Source: Limnohabitans sp. Rim11 (GTDB lineage: Bacteria; Pseudomonadota; Gammaproteobacteria; Burkholderiales; Burkholderiaceae_C). From it: a stretch of 64,000 bases of DNA. Location of the stretch: positions 653,440-717,439 of the forward strand of contig NZ_CXOM01000002.1 in NCBI RefSeq assembly GCF_001269365.1, read 5' to 3'. Positions 24,210 to 32,299 of the stretch are shown here, one piece after another. The position numbers and the translations under genes were made by a program. Every line of letters begins with the position of its first letter. Position 1 is the stretch's first letter. A model generated the notes under the pieces. It searched no databases, was not told the origin of the DNA, and saw only the letters and a program-made list of their open reading frames with translations.

Positions 24210-24682
24210 CGACCTTTTAAGCCCAATTGGCTCATGTACAAGACGCGCAAGTCTTGAACTACATCACGGTCTAAAGACAGTGTGGTTTCGTAGGTGTCTT
24301 CACCCACGGGCGTGATGCTGACCAAACGCGCACCATAAATGATGCCTTCCACTTTGGTTCGGAAGGTGTCGTTGGTGACAATCATGTCGGCCACGGTGGA
24401 ACTGGCGTCCAATTGCTGACCATAGACCTGTTCGGTCAGGTTGCGATAGGCGTCCAATTTGGAGGCGCGAATGGCCATCAGGCGCTGCTGCGCTGGATTC
24501 TTGTGGTTTTGCACGGTCACCACGGCATAGCCTGTGGCTGAAATGGTTTCGCGCTTTTCAACCAGGGGTGGGCTGATAAGTTTGGCGTCGGATTCTGTTT
24601 TAGAAACAGACAAGTTGATGGATTTGCAGCCTGTGAGGGCGACCAGTCCAACCATCAAGCAGAGTGAGGTGATGCGTTTCAT
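24206..24682 (-). CDS. flgP: FlgP-type LPP20 family lipoprotein
   Basis: 158 residues. Lipobox LTGC places the lipidated cysteine at residue 19. The LPP20 domain at about 45-150 includes GYAVVTVQNHKNPAQQRLMAIRASKLDAYRNL and IIYGARLVSITPVGEDTYETTLSLD (landmarks only). FlgP proteins form outer-membrane-associated disks or H-ring parts in Vibrio and Campylobacter. It is the first gene of the operon flgP-flgT-LysM-FliK-like-FlhB-like and has a sigma-28 promoter directly upstream (24728-24754). Confidence 0.85.
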   Translation of the reverse strand: MKRITSLCLMVGLVALTGCKSINLSVSKTESDAKLISPPLVEKRETISATGYAVVTVQNHKNPAQQRLMAIRASKLDAYRNLTEQVYGQQLDASSTVADMIVTNDTFRTKVEGIIYGARLVSITPVGEDTYETTLSLDRDVVQDLRVLYMSQLGLKGR

Positions 24683-24727
24683 GGGCTTTCCTTGTTGAGG
24701 GAGGGGACACGAGGTCCTTCAACCTCT

Positions 24728-24754
24728 GATTCGGCATCAACTTGAGAAGCTTGA
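24728..24754 (-). promoter_or_regulatory. Sigma-28 promoter of the flgP operon
   Basis: On the minus strand: TCAAGCTT (24754-24747), an 11-nt spacer, then GCCGAATC (24735-24728). It lies 46 bp before the flgP ATG and matches the other sigma-28 sites in the window, which makes the five-gene operon a late flagellar unit. Confidence 0.75.
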
Positions 24755-24884
24755 GCCAATCTGAGGGTCCTGTTGTGAAAAGGCGATGCCATCTGACGGT
24801 TTCCCGACATTTATAGAAAATTATGGGCAAATTTGCAATACAGTTGTGTCTTGATTCAAAAAAGCCCCCCCATTCAATTGCACC

Positions 24885-26072
24885 ATGGCTAAAAAGAGTC
24901 CTTCCAAAGCCTTTATTGGCGCCAGCCCTAGTGCCGAAGCCATTCGGCATTTGATCGAGCGCGTGGCTTCTTCAAATGCCACGGTGCTTATCACCGGGGA
25001 AAGTGGAACGGGCAAAGAGTTGGTGGCTCGTGCGCTGCACGACCAGTCCGACCGATGTGGCGGAAATTTTGTGCCCATCAATTGCGCGGCCATTCCCAAA
25101 GATTTGCTAGAAAGTGAATTGTTTGGTCATCGAAAGGGCGCCTTTACGGGGGCCATGGCCGACCGTATTGGGCGCTTCGAACTGGCCCACGGCGGCACCA
25201 TTTTCTTGGACGAGATCGGTGATTTGTCTTTGGACATGCAAGTCAAGTTGTTGCGTGTTTTACAAGAGCGCACGGTAGACCCTGTCGGCGCTTTGAAATC
25301 TGTGGAAGTGGATGTGCGGGTAGTGGCAGCGACGCACCGCGATTTGGAAGCCGAAATTGAAGCCGGGCGGTTCAGAGAAGATTTGTATTACCGGCTCAAT
25401 GTGTTGCCGTTGAATACACCAGCATTGCGCCAACGCGCGCAAGATGTGCCAGCCTTGCTCACGCATTTTGCAGAATACTTTGCTGCCAAAGGTCAGACGC
25501 CCATTAGCTTTGCTGTCGACTTTATGGAGGCGCTCAAAGATTATTCATGGCCTGGCAATGTGCGTGAATTGTCCAATTTAGTCGATCGCTTCAACACCTT
25601 GTTCAACGGCCAAACCTTAACCTTGGCCACAGTACCTTCTTCTTTGTTGCCCAAAGGTTTGCGCGTGTTGCAAGCCGAGCGCGTGACCACACCCCTGATT
25701 GATTCCTTGGAAATTGTGGCGCCCATCAGCAACCATGATTTGCATCAGAGTGCCAATGCCGAAGTCATGAATCCTTTTGCCAATCCCTCGCCCACTATGG
25801 CCATGGACATGCACAACGAAGTACAAGACATCATCATGTTGGCACAAGGTCTGCCCAGCTTGCCGCCCGAAGGCCTGTCGCTCAAAGACCGACTGGCCGA
25901 CATTGAGCGCGATTTGATTCTTCAGGCGCTGAACCGCACAGATGGCAACGTGTCGCAAACGGCGCGCTTGCTCAATTTGCAGCGCACCACCCTGATAGAA
26001 AAGCTCAATAAATACGACCTCAGGCAGGGCACCTTGCCCGTGGCCAACGCAGAGCCCGACAAAGCGGCATAA
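24885..26072 (+). CDS. Sigma-54-dependent flagellar regulator, FleQ/FlrA-like without sensor domain
   Basis: 395 residues. The AAA+ domain begins almost at the N-terminus: Walker A GESGTGKE (38-45), GAFTGA loop (85-90, contacts sigma-54), Walker B FLDE (107-110), arginine-finger region around [15 protein letters not shown] Fis-type helix-turn-helix follows at about 350-380 ([24 protein letters not shown]). FleQ and FlrA carry a receiver-like domain of about 120 residues before the AAA+ module; it is absent here. Location in the flagellar locus and the sigma-54 promoters before flgB and flhA suggest that it is the flagellar master activator. The ATG at 24885 is preceded by a T/C-poor, A-rich leader without a strong Shine-Dalgarno match. 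Confidence 0.88.
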   Translation: MAKKSPSKAFIGASPSAEAIRHLIERVASSNATVLITGESGTGKELVARALHDQSDRCGGNFVPINCAAIPKDLLESELFGHRKGAFTGAMADRIGRFELAHGGTIFLDEIGDLSLDMQVKLLRVLQERTVDPVGALKSVEVDVRVVAATHRDLEAEIEAGRFREDLYYRLNVLPLNTPALRQRAQDVPALLTHFAEYFAAKGQTPISFAVDFMEALKDYSWPGNVRELSNLVDRFNTLFNGQTLTLATVPSSLLPKGLRVLQAERVTTPLIDSLEIVAPISNHDLHQSANAEVMNPFANPSPTMAMDMHNEVQDIIMLAQGLPSLPPEGLSLKDRLADIERDLILQALNRTDGNVSQTARLLNLQRTTLIEKLNKYDLRQGTLPVANAEPDKAA

Positions 26073-26098
26073 AAAAAGCAGCTTGGCAAGCTGCTTTT
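26072..26098. terminator. Bidirectional terminator between convergent genes
   Basis: A perfect stem AAAAGCAGCTT-GGC-AAGCTGCTTTT sits between the stops of the activator (+) and the His-rich gene (-). The minus strand has a run of seven T after the stem and the plus strand four, so it should work best for the minus-strand fli operon. Confidence 0.85.
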
Positions 26099-26109
26099 GG
26101 CGATTTACA

Positions 26110-27021
26110 TCAGGGTTTGCTACTCAATATGCCACTGGCGCCTGCAGGTGTGGTCTCTTGCTGAGCCCTTGGGTATTGAACCATTTTCTCTTTTTGCTTG
26201 GCTTGCGCAGAAGAAATGGTGTTGGCGTTGTTGGCTGCTGCCGCTGCGCGTGCCGCTGCCGCAGCTGCTGCAGCGTTTTCTGCAGCTTGGCGTTCGCGTT
26301 GCAGTCTGGCCAAGGTTTCCATTTCTTTCTTGAAGGCGCCGGTTTCGCCCACAGCACCCTGAAGGCCATTCATTTTGCCGCCCAATGCTTCAAGCGCTCT
26401 GGACTGCTGCGCAAAGCGACCCTCGAGAGATTTAATTTGTGCGGCCAAAACTTGACCTTTTTCGCCCACTTGCTGCGCAGTTTTTTCGGGCACGCTTTCG
26501 GTATTTTTAATGGCATCGTTAAGACGTGCCTCCAAGGAGGTTTGCATCTTGGTGATGTCGTCTTGCTTGGACACCATCTCTTGCAAGCCCTCATTCACAG
26601 AGCCAACCAACTCCATCGAAGTATCCAGCTCTGTCACGCGTTTACTTAAGGCCCCAATCATGGTGTCCATTTGGTTAAGGCGTGACTTTAAACTGATGGT
26701 CATGGCTGCAAAAACCGCTGCCACAACGACCATCAAACCACCCGCAACAGCCAGCATGATGATGTGCTGTTTGCGGTTGAGCTTCATCAAGTCTTCTAGA
26801 TTGTGCGTGGCCTTTTTCATGTTTTCGCCAGCACCCACAGCCAAATTGGCGGAGCGCGTGGCCAGCTCGGCCGACTCGAGCGCCAACATTTTGACGCCTT
26901 CTAGCTCGTCGTTGTCGCTGAGAGGGGCAGCCGCCGCCGCGTGCGCTGCATGATCGTGGTGATCTTCGTGCGCATCGTGATGGCCGTGATCGTGCCCGCC
27001 AGTGGTGGGTTGAGTACTCAT
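26110..27021 (-). CDS. Unrecognised His-rich membrane-anchored coiled-coil protein
   Basis: 303 residues, family not recognised. Residues 10-27 hold nine histidines among Asp, Gly and Glu (HDHGHHDAHEDHHDHAAH), a likely metal-binding tail. One membrane helix lies at about 86-110 (HIIMLAVAGGLMVVVAAVFA). It is followed by heptad-rich coiled coil at about 115-245 and an Ala-rich stretch at about 245-262. With no signal peptide and one helix, a cytoplasmic His tail and periplasmic coiled coil are likely. It is the last gene of the fliK-flhB block, 11 bp after the previous gene and before a strong terminator, so a flagellar accessory role is inferred from context only. Confidence 0.8.
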   Translation of the reverse strand: MSTQPTTGGHDHGHHDAHEDHHDHAAHAAAAAPLSDNDELEGVKMLALESAELATRSANLAVGAGENMKKATHNLEDLMKLNRKQHIIMLAVAGGLMVVVAAVFAAMTISLKSRLNQMDTMIGALSKRVTELDTSMELVGSVNEGLQEMVSKQDDITKMQTSLEARLNDAIKNTESVPEKTAQQVGEKGQVLAAQIKSLEGRFAQQSRALEALGGKMNGLQGAVGETGAFKKEMETLARLQRERQAAENAAAAAAAARAAAAANNANTISSAQAKQKEKMVQYPRAQQETTPAGASGILSSKP

Positions 27022-27032
27022 GGTGAGTTCCT

Positions 27033-27572
27033 TTACTCAAGAGCGTCCAGGCGCGCACGCAACTGATCGTTCTCGATTTTGATATTAATGACGCGCGCTG
27101 GAAAATCCATTTCTGGCCCCGGGCCAAAGCCTACAACCGGTTCATCGGCAGCAGGCGCTGCAATTTCAGCTTTACTTTCTACAGCATCGGCACTAACTGG
27201 CTTCTCTTGAGGGCTGAGAATGCTGTCTAACTTGGTGACATCAATGGGCTTGCGAACGGGCGCTGGAATGGCCGCCTGTTTTTCGTTGGACACAAAGCGG
27301 TCTGGCATTTCTGCGGCGTCTTTGTAGCCTTTGAAATTTGGATCGTGTGCGTTGATGTCTTTGTTTTGGTCGGGAGACTTGCTAACCCCGCCATCCATGA
27401 CCAAGTGCTCAACTGGGTGCTCGTCTGCATCTGCCATCACTTTTCGAACAGAGGGCTCCAAGGCTTCGCCTTTTTTGCCAACGGCCACATTGGTGCCTTC
27501 AGGCATGCTGACCGTGTGGGGTCGATCTGACTTGATGATCAACGGCTCTTCGGGGTGTTTGTTTTCACTCAT
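27033..27572 (-). CDS. Unrecognised acidic, probably disordered protein
   Basis: 179 residues, family not recognised. The sequence is rich in Glu, Asp, Pro, Lys and Ala and has no signal peptide or membrane segment. The only compact element is a C-terminal helix (INIKIENDQLRARLDALE, about 161-178) that could form a coiled coil, perhaps with the next gene's product. It lies 22 bp after flhB and 11 bp before the His-rich gene in one transcript. Confidence 0.7.
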   Translation of the reverse strand: MSENKHPEEPLIIKSDRPHTVSMPEGTNVAVGKKGEALEPSVRKVMADADEHPVEHLVMDGGVSKSPDQNKDINAHDPNFKGYKDAAEMPDRFVSNEKQAAIPAPVRKPIDVTKLDSILSPQEKPVSADAVESKAEIAAPAADEPVVGFGPGPEMDFPARVINIKIENDQLRARLDALE

Positions 27573-27594
27573 AGTGATCCTGACTTTCTAGACC

Positions 27595-28743
27595 TTATGA
27601 GGTCATCAATTTACCGTTGGCATCAAACTGCATGGATGCAGGCACTTTGGGACTTGGCTTCGGCATGGGATCAACCCCAGGACGAACATCGGCCAAGCTG
27701 AAAATATAGGCAATGACTTGGGCCACTGCCAAATACAAAGACTCAGGGACAGGGTAGTCGACTTCGGTGCTGAAATAAAGCGCACGCGCCAATGGCGGCG
27801 CAGCAAACATTTCCACACCGTGAAGTTGCGCTTCTTCTCGAATGCGAGCAGCCATGTGGTCCGAGCCTTTGGCTAACAAAATAGGTGCGCCATCGCCGGT
27901 GGGGTCGTAAGACAAGGCAACCGCAAAGTGCTCGGGGTTGGTAATGACGACATCGGCATCTTTGACTTTTTGCAGCATGCGGTTGTTGGCCATCTCGCGC
28001 TGACGTCTTCTAATTTGTTGCTTGACTTCAGGACGTCCCTCCATGTCCTTCATCTCGTCTTTCACTTCTTGCTTGGTCATGCGCATGCGCTTGATGAAGG
28101 AGTAGCGTTGGTAGGGCGCATCAATGAGGGCGATGACCAACAAGCTGAGTGACAGCCACAGTGCTGATTCAGCAATCATCCAACCCGCTGCCGTGAGCGC
28201 AGGCTCAACGGCCATTTGACCCAATTGCATCATCTGGTCCATTTGCCGGCTGACAAGCGCCCACAACACGGTGGTCACCAAGGTGAATTTCAAAATGGCT
28301 TTGAGCAATTCAATGGCGGCACGAGCGCCAAACATGCGACCAAAGCCAGATATTAAGCTGAGCTTGCCAAAATTGGGTAAGATACTTTTAAGTGAAAATA
28401 AATAGCCACCCGTGGCACCGCTGGACAGAATAGCCAAGATGGCGGTCACCATGAGCACCGGCACAATCAGTAAAAAGCTTTGGCCCAAGTGGTGGGCAAA
28501 AGCTGTCACCATGAGATCGGGGTTGTCCAAAGTTTTGCGATCAAACTTAAAGCCTGATGCAAAAATTTCGGCCACTTGTTTCATCCAGTAGCCGCCCATC
28601 ATGAACATGACCAAGACGGCACCAATCGTGACAGCAGCAGCTGGGAGTTCTACCGAGCGTGCAACTTGGCCTTCTTCTCGGGCGTTGCGAAGTTTTCGCG
28701 CCGTCGGGTCTTCGGTCTTTTCTGCGCCTGATTCTTCAGCCAT
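27595..28743 (-). CDS. flhB: Flagellar export gate and specificity switch protein FlhB
   Basis: 382 residues. Four membrane helices in about 35-210 are followed by the cytoplasmic domain. The autocleavage motif is NPEH at 269-272, at exactly the numbering of NPTH in Salmonella FlhB, with Thr replaced by Glu. Asn and Pro, needed for the cleavage chemistry, are kept. Following text FAVALSYDPTGDGAPILLAKG is typical. FlhB switches export from rod/hook to filament proteins with FliK. It is 12 bp downstream of fliR. Confidence 0.96.
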   Translation of the reverse strand: MAEESGAEKTEDPTARKLRNAREEGQVARSVELPAAAVTIGAVLVMFMMGGYWMKQVAEIFASGFKFDRKTLDNPDLMVTAFAHHLGQSFLLIVPVLMVTAILAILSSGATGGYLFSLKSILPNFGKLSLISGFGRMFGARAAIELLKAILKFTLVTTVLWALVSRQMDQMMQLGQMAVEPALTAAGWMIAESALWLSLSLLVIALIDAPYQRYSFIKRMRMTKQEVKDEMKDMEGRPEVKQQIRRRQREMANNRMLQKVKDADVVITNPEHFAVALSYDPTGDGAPILLAKGSDHMAARIREEAQLHGVEMFAAPPLARALYFSTEVDYPVPESLYLAVAQVIAYIFSLADVRPGVDPMPKPSPKVPASMQFDANGKLMTS

Positions 28744-28755
28744 GCTTGTAGCCCC

Positions 28756-29526
28756 TCAGCTAATGCCAACCAAGGCGCGGACTTGGAAAAAGCCCTGCAT
28801 CCACAACCATTGAATGCGCGCGCCGATGTTGGGCAAGGCCAACATGAGCACACCAAAACCGGCAAACACCATGGCTGGAAAGCCGACAGAGAAAATATTC
28901 AAACTGGGTGCCGCACGGGTAGCCACCCCTAAACCAATGTTGATGAACAACAAGGCCACCATGACTGGCAGCGCTGTTAGCAGCGCACCCAAAAACAGCA
29001 TAGAGCTCCAGGCAATGACTTGCTTCATGGCTTCGGTGCTCATGAGGTTGCTGCCAATGGGTAGGCTGGTAAAACTCTCCACCACCAAATTGAGCAAGAG
29101 CGCATGGCCGCCCAAGCCTACAAAAATGAGCGTGGCCATGACCAACAAAAATTGGGAAATCACAGGCACGTTGCCCATGTTGGGATCAATCATGGTGGCC
29201 ATGGACAAACCAATGGCATTGGCAATCGATTGACCCGCCACCACAATGGCAGCTGTCACCACTTGGAGCATGAGACCCATCAGTAAACCAATCATGAGTT
29301 GGTTGCAAATTTCCATCAGACCAGGGGCTGACAACGGATCAATTTGTGGCCATTCATGCATGGGGTAAACCAGCCAGGTGAGCGCCATGGCCAAAACAAT
29401 GCGAATGCGCAAATTCAGTGCGCGCAATGAAAAAATAGGGGCGGCCACCAACAGGGCCGAGATTCGCAGCATCGGCCAGATGAGCCCATAAAAGCGCTCC
29501 ATCAGTTCGGTGACTGCGATGTCCAT
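28756..29526 (-). CDS. fliR: Flagellar export gate protein FliR
   Basis: 256 residues, with six hydrophobic helices (for example MLRISALLVAAPIFSLRALN and VALLFINIGLGVATRAAPSLN, a highly conserved FliR stretch). It is part of the FliPQR export core in the centre of the MS ring. It overlaps the fliQ stop by one base. Confidence 0.96.
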   Translation of the reverse strand: MDIAVTELMERFYGLIWPMLRISALLVAAPIFSLRALNLRIRIVLAMALTWLVYPMHEWPQIDPLSAPGLMEICNQLMIGLLMGLMLQVVTAAIVVAGQSIANAIGLSMATMIDPNMGNVPVISQFLLVMATLIFVGLGGHALLLNLVVESFTSLPIGSNLMSTEAMKQVIAWSSMLFLGALLTALPVMVALLFINIGLGVATRAAPSLNIFSVGFPAMVFAGFGVLMLALPNIGARIQWLWMQGFFQVRALVGIS

Positions 29527-29795
29527 CAGGTAAACAAGCCCGGTATGCGCTGGAAAATGGCGCGTGTGTAATCGACCAAGGTGTTGAGTTGCCAGCCGCC
29601 CACCACCGCCAAAGTGATGGCCAGTGCGGCCAATTTGGGAATGAAGCTCAAGGTGGCTTCATTGATGGAAGTGGCTGCTTGCAAAATACCAATCAGCAAG
29701 CCCACAAACAAAGCCACGCCCAACAGGGGGGCTGAAATGAGAACGGTCATCCAAAGCGCTTGGCGACCCAAATCAACAACGGTAGCGGTGTCCAT
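29526..29795 (-). CDS. fliQ: Flagellar export gate protein FliQ
   Basis: 89 residues from the ATG at 29795, the usual FliQ length; the open frame extends 20 codons further upstream into fliP, but AGGAG stands 7 nt before this ATG. Two membrane helices with VGLLIGILQAATSINEATLSFIPK, the FliQ signature. Part of the FliPQR export pore. Confidence 0.95.
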   Translation of the reverse strand: MDTATVVDLGRQALWMTVLISAPLLGVALFVGLLIGILQAATSINEATLSFIPKLAALAITLAVVGGWQLNTLVDYTRAIFQRIPGLFT

Positions 29796-29809
29796 CAAGC
29801 AGCTCCTAA

Positions 29810-30577
29810 TTAAGTCGCAAAGCTGGCGGCCAGTGAACCCAAAATGAGGCTCCATCCGTCTACCAACACAAACAGCATGAGTTTGAAGGGCATCGAAATC
29901 ATCATGGGCGAGAGCATCATCATGCCCATTGACATCAACACGCTGGCCACAATGAGGTCAATGACCACAAAGGGGATGTAAATCAAAAAGCCAATGGTGA
30001 AAGCGCTCTTCAATTCAGACGTAATGAATGCAGGCACCAAGGTTGAAAATGGCACGGCTGCAGCATTGGCGGGTTCGCCTTTGTTGGCCATTTGCATGAA
30101 CAAGCCAATGTCGTCTTCGCGCGTTTGCTTCATCATGAAATTGCGAATGGGCTCTTCGGCAGCGGCCAAGGCTTTGTCAAAGGCCATGCCTTTTTGCATG
30201 TAAGGCATGACGGCATTGTTGTAGACGTCATTGAAAACGGGCGACATGATGAACAAGGTCAAGAACAAAGACAGGCCCACCAACACGGTGTTGGGCGGTG
30301 TTTGACCCGTACCCAGCGCTTGGCGCAAGATGGACAACACAATGATGATGCGCACAAATGCCGTCATCATGAGCAAGAAAGATGGCAGCAAGGTGAGCGA
30401 TGTCATCAAGGCCAGCAATTGCAGCGACAGACTGTATTGCTGTTGGCCTTTGGGGCCGCCTGTGACGTTCACCATGGGAATGCCTTGGGCAGAGGAGACC
30501 AAGGGCAATGCCAAGAAGGTCAGCGCCACAATGACACTGGCCAAGACAAAAGGTTTGTTTAACAATTTACGCAACAT
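29810..30577 (-). CDS. fliP: Flagellar export gate protein FliP
   Basis: 255 residues from the ATG at 30577, which has GGAGA 7 nt upstream and overlaps the fliO end by 11 bp; an in-frame GTG/ATG further up would give a less likely N-terminus. A cleavable signal (VIVALTFLALPLVSSAQG) precedes the core. SLQLLALMTSLTLLPSFLLMMTAFVRIIIVLS (landmark only) and VDLIVASVLMSMGMMMLSP are FliP hallmarks. Confidence 0.96.
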   Translation of the reverse strand: MLRKLLNKPFVLASVIVALTFLALPLVSSAQGIPMVNVTGGPKGQQQYSLSLQLLALMTSLTLLPSFLLMMTAFVRIIIVLSILRQALGTGQTPPNTVLVGLSLFLTLFIMSPVFNDVYNNAVMPYMQKGMAFDKALAAAEEPIRNFMMKQTREDDIGLFMQMANKGEPANAAAVPFSTLVPAFITSELKSAFTIGFLIYIPFVVIDLIVASVLMSMGMMMLSPMMISMPFKLMLFVLVDGWSLILGSLAASFAT

Positions 30578-30896
30578 GCGTTTCTCCGGTGGCGGATGGG
30601 GTTGCGTGAAGATTTGCCGCACTAGAAATCTCTGCCGGCCACTGAGCCAGCGAAGTCATTTGCGTGGGGGTGATGCCTACCAACACCTCGTGTTCGCCAA
30701 CGCGCAACAACGCAAATTTTTGGCGGGGACCTACGCTTAAGGATTCAATGATTTGCATTCGCTTGCCCGTGTTTTGGGTGCTCATGCGCGTTTGCAATTT
30801 GCGCAGAGCCCACAACAGGGCTGCCATGAGGGCCAACACCAAGGCAAAACTGCCGAGCATGCGAAACAAGTCGGCGGTGCCTAAACCGGATGCCAT
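30567..30896 (-). CDS. fliO: Flagellar biosynthesis protein FliO
   Basis: 109 residues. One membrane helix (LGSFALVLALMAALLWALRKLQ, about 11-32) precedes a small cytoplasmic domain with RMQIIESLSVGPRQKFALLRVGEHEVLVGI, the FliO pattern. FliO acts as a chaperone or scaffold for FliP assembly. Length and position between fliN and fliP agree with the assignment. Confidence 0.92.
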   Translation of the reverse strand: MASGLGTADLFRMLGSFALVLALMAALLWALRKLQTRMSTQNTGKRMQIIESLSVGPRQKFALLRVGEHEVLVGITPTQMTSLAQWPAEISSAANLHATPSATGETHVA

Positions 30897-30932
30897 GGTG
30901 TGCTCTTTTCTTGTCGTTCAGAAGCCTGAAGT

Positions 30933-31244
30933 TTAAAGGTTCTTCATGCGTTCTGATGCGGGCGCTACGCGGGTGAGGCGAACGCCATAACGGTCGTTGA
31001 CCAACACAATCTCGCCTTGGGCGACAACCGTGTTGTTGACCAACAAGTCGAGGGGCTCACCAGCAATGCGGTCAAGCTCGACCACGCTACCTTGTGTCAG
31101 GCGCATCAGGTCGCGAATTTTGATCATGGCGCGGCCCACTTCAATGGACAGCGTCACACTGATGTTTTGCAAAACCTCGGGGTTGATTTGGCGTTGAGCC
31201 GCTTCGTTTTCGATGGCTGCTTCGGGAGTGGTGGTGTCGGTCAT
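30933..31244 (-). CDS. fliN: Flagellar switch protein FliN
   Basis: 103 residues from the ATG at 31244, which has AGGAAAT just before it; the frame extends 13 codons further into fliM. The SpoA domain is clear: ISVTLSIEVGRAMIKIRDLM, GSVVELDRIAGEPLDLLVNN, GEIVLVNDRYGVRLTRV. FliN is part of the C-ring with FliM and FliG; fliG is not in the window. Confidence 0.95.
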   Translation of the reverse strand: MTDTTTPEAAIENEAAQRQINPEVLQNISVTLSIEVGRAMIKIRDLMRLTQGSVVELDRIAGEPLDLLVNNTVVAQGEIVLVNDRYGVRLTRVAPASERMKNL

Positions 31245-31261
31245 GTCGATTTCCTGAAAAT

Positions 31262-32251
31262 TTATTGCATACCTGGAATACAAGCCCGTTCAATTTGAAC
31301 AGCGGTTTGTGCGCCAATGGTGCCTACTTGAACATCAAAAGCTGGCAGTCCGTTGACCAACAAGCGGGCCAATTCGGGTTTCTTGAAGAACAACACGTCG
31401 CCTTCTTTCATGGCTTCAATTTCGCCAAATGAAGACTCAATGCTACCCAACAACACGCGCCCTTCCAAACTGGCGCTGTCGACAGCATCTTCCAATTCTT
31501 CGCGCCATTGTTTGTCGGATTCTTCGTTGCCATCGCCCGATTGCACGCGGCTGCGCAGCAATTCGCGAATGGGTTTCAAGGAGGCATAGGGGTAAACCAA
31601 GTCGATGAAACCTTGGGTGTTCTGGTTGCCTTCGGCTTCAAAGCGCGTCAGGATGACCAAATCGTTCTCGTCGGCAATTTGCGCAAACTGAGGGTTGATC
31701 TCGGAGCTGACCAATTCAAAATCAACAGGCAATACAGCCGACCATGCATCTGTCAATGATTTGAAAAAGACTTCCAAAATCATGGTGATGATGCGTGACT
31801 CGGTAGGTGTAAACAAACGGCCCGGTGGCAGATTGCCAACACCTTTGCCAAAGCCACCAAAGAAACTGTCGAGTGAGCTAAAGACCACAGTGGGGTCAAT
31901 GACCACAATGGAGTTGCCGCGCAAAGGGTTCATGCGAACCACATTGACCGACAAAGGCGCCTTCAAGCTTTTGAGGTAATCTCCAAACCGAACAATCTCA
32001 ACCTGATTGGGGTTGACCTTGGGGCTGGTGCGCAGCATTTCGACCAAGCCCAAGCGGAAGGTGCGAATGAAGCGCTCGTTGATCATGTCGATCGAGGTGA
32101 TGTTCACCCCCAAGCTGCTGTCTTCGCTGGCCAGGTCGTGCTTCTTCACCCGTGCGGCGGTGTTGAAGCCAGTGTCAACTGGAATCGAACCATCCATCAC
32201 GCCCTCTGCCAAGGCAGAGAGTTCGTCAGGTGTTAATAATGAAGTGGCCAT
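31262..32251 (-). CDS. fliM: Flagellar switch protein FliM
   Basis: 329 residues. The middle CheC-like domain (about 50-230: MINERFIRTFRLGLVEMLR, NPLRGNSIVVIDPTVVFSSLDSFFGG) and the C-terminal SpoA domain (about 255-325) are intact. The N-terminal CheY-P-binding peptide, usually LSQxEIDALL, is LLTPDELSALAEG here, so only the DE-x-x-AL frame remains. FliM joins FliG and FliN in the C-ring and receives the chemotaxis signal. Confidence 0.95.
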   Translation of the reverse strand: MATSLLTPDELSALAEGVMDGSIPVDTGFNTAARVKKHDLASEDSSLGVNITSIDMINERFIRTFRLGLVEMLRTSPKVNPNQVEIVRFGDYLKSLKAPLSVNVVRMNPLRGNSIVVIDPTVVFSSLDSFFGGFGKGVGNLPPGRLFTPTESRIITMILEVFFKSLTDAWSAVLPVDFELVSSEINPQFAQIADENDLVILTRFEAEGNQNTQGFIDLVYPYASLKPIRELLRSRVQSGDGNEESDKQWREELEDAVDSASLEGRVLLGSIESSFGEIEAMKEGDVLFFKKPELARLLVNGLPAFDVQVGTIGAQTAVQIERACIPGMQ

Positions 32252-32299
32252 GAAACTCTAACAATCTAATGAATTCAATGAGGCAATGATGCTTTGGGT

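Noticed and set aside
26083..26649. 188-codon open frame opposite the His-rich gene
   Set aside because: Its Cys/Leu/Phe-rich text mirrors the Ala- and Gln-rich coding strand, and the minus-strand frame fits between neighbours with proper spacing and a terminator.
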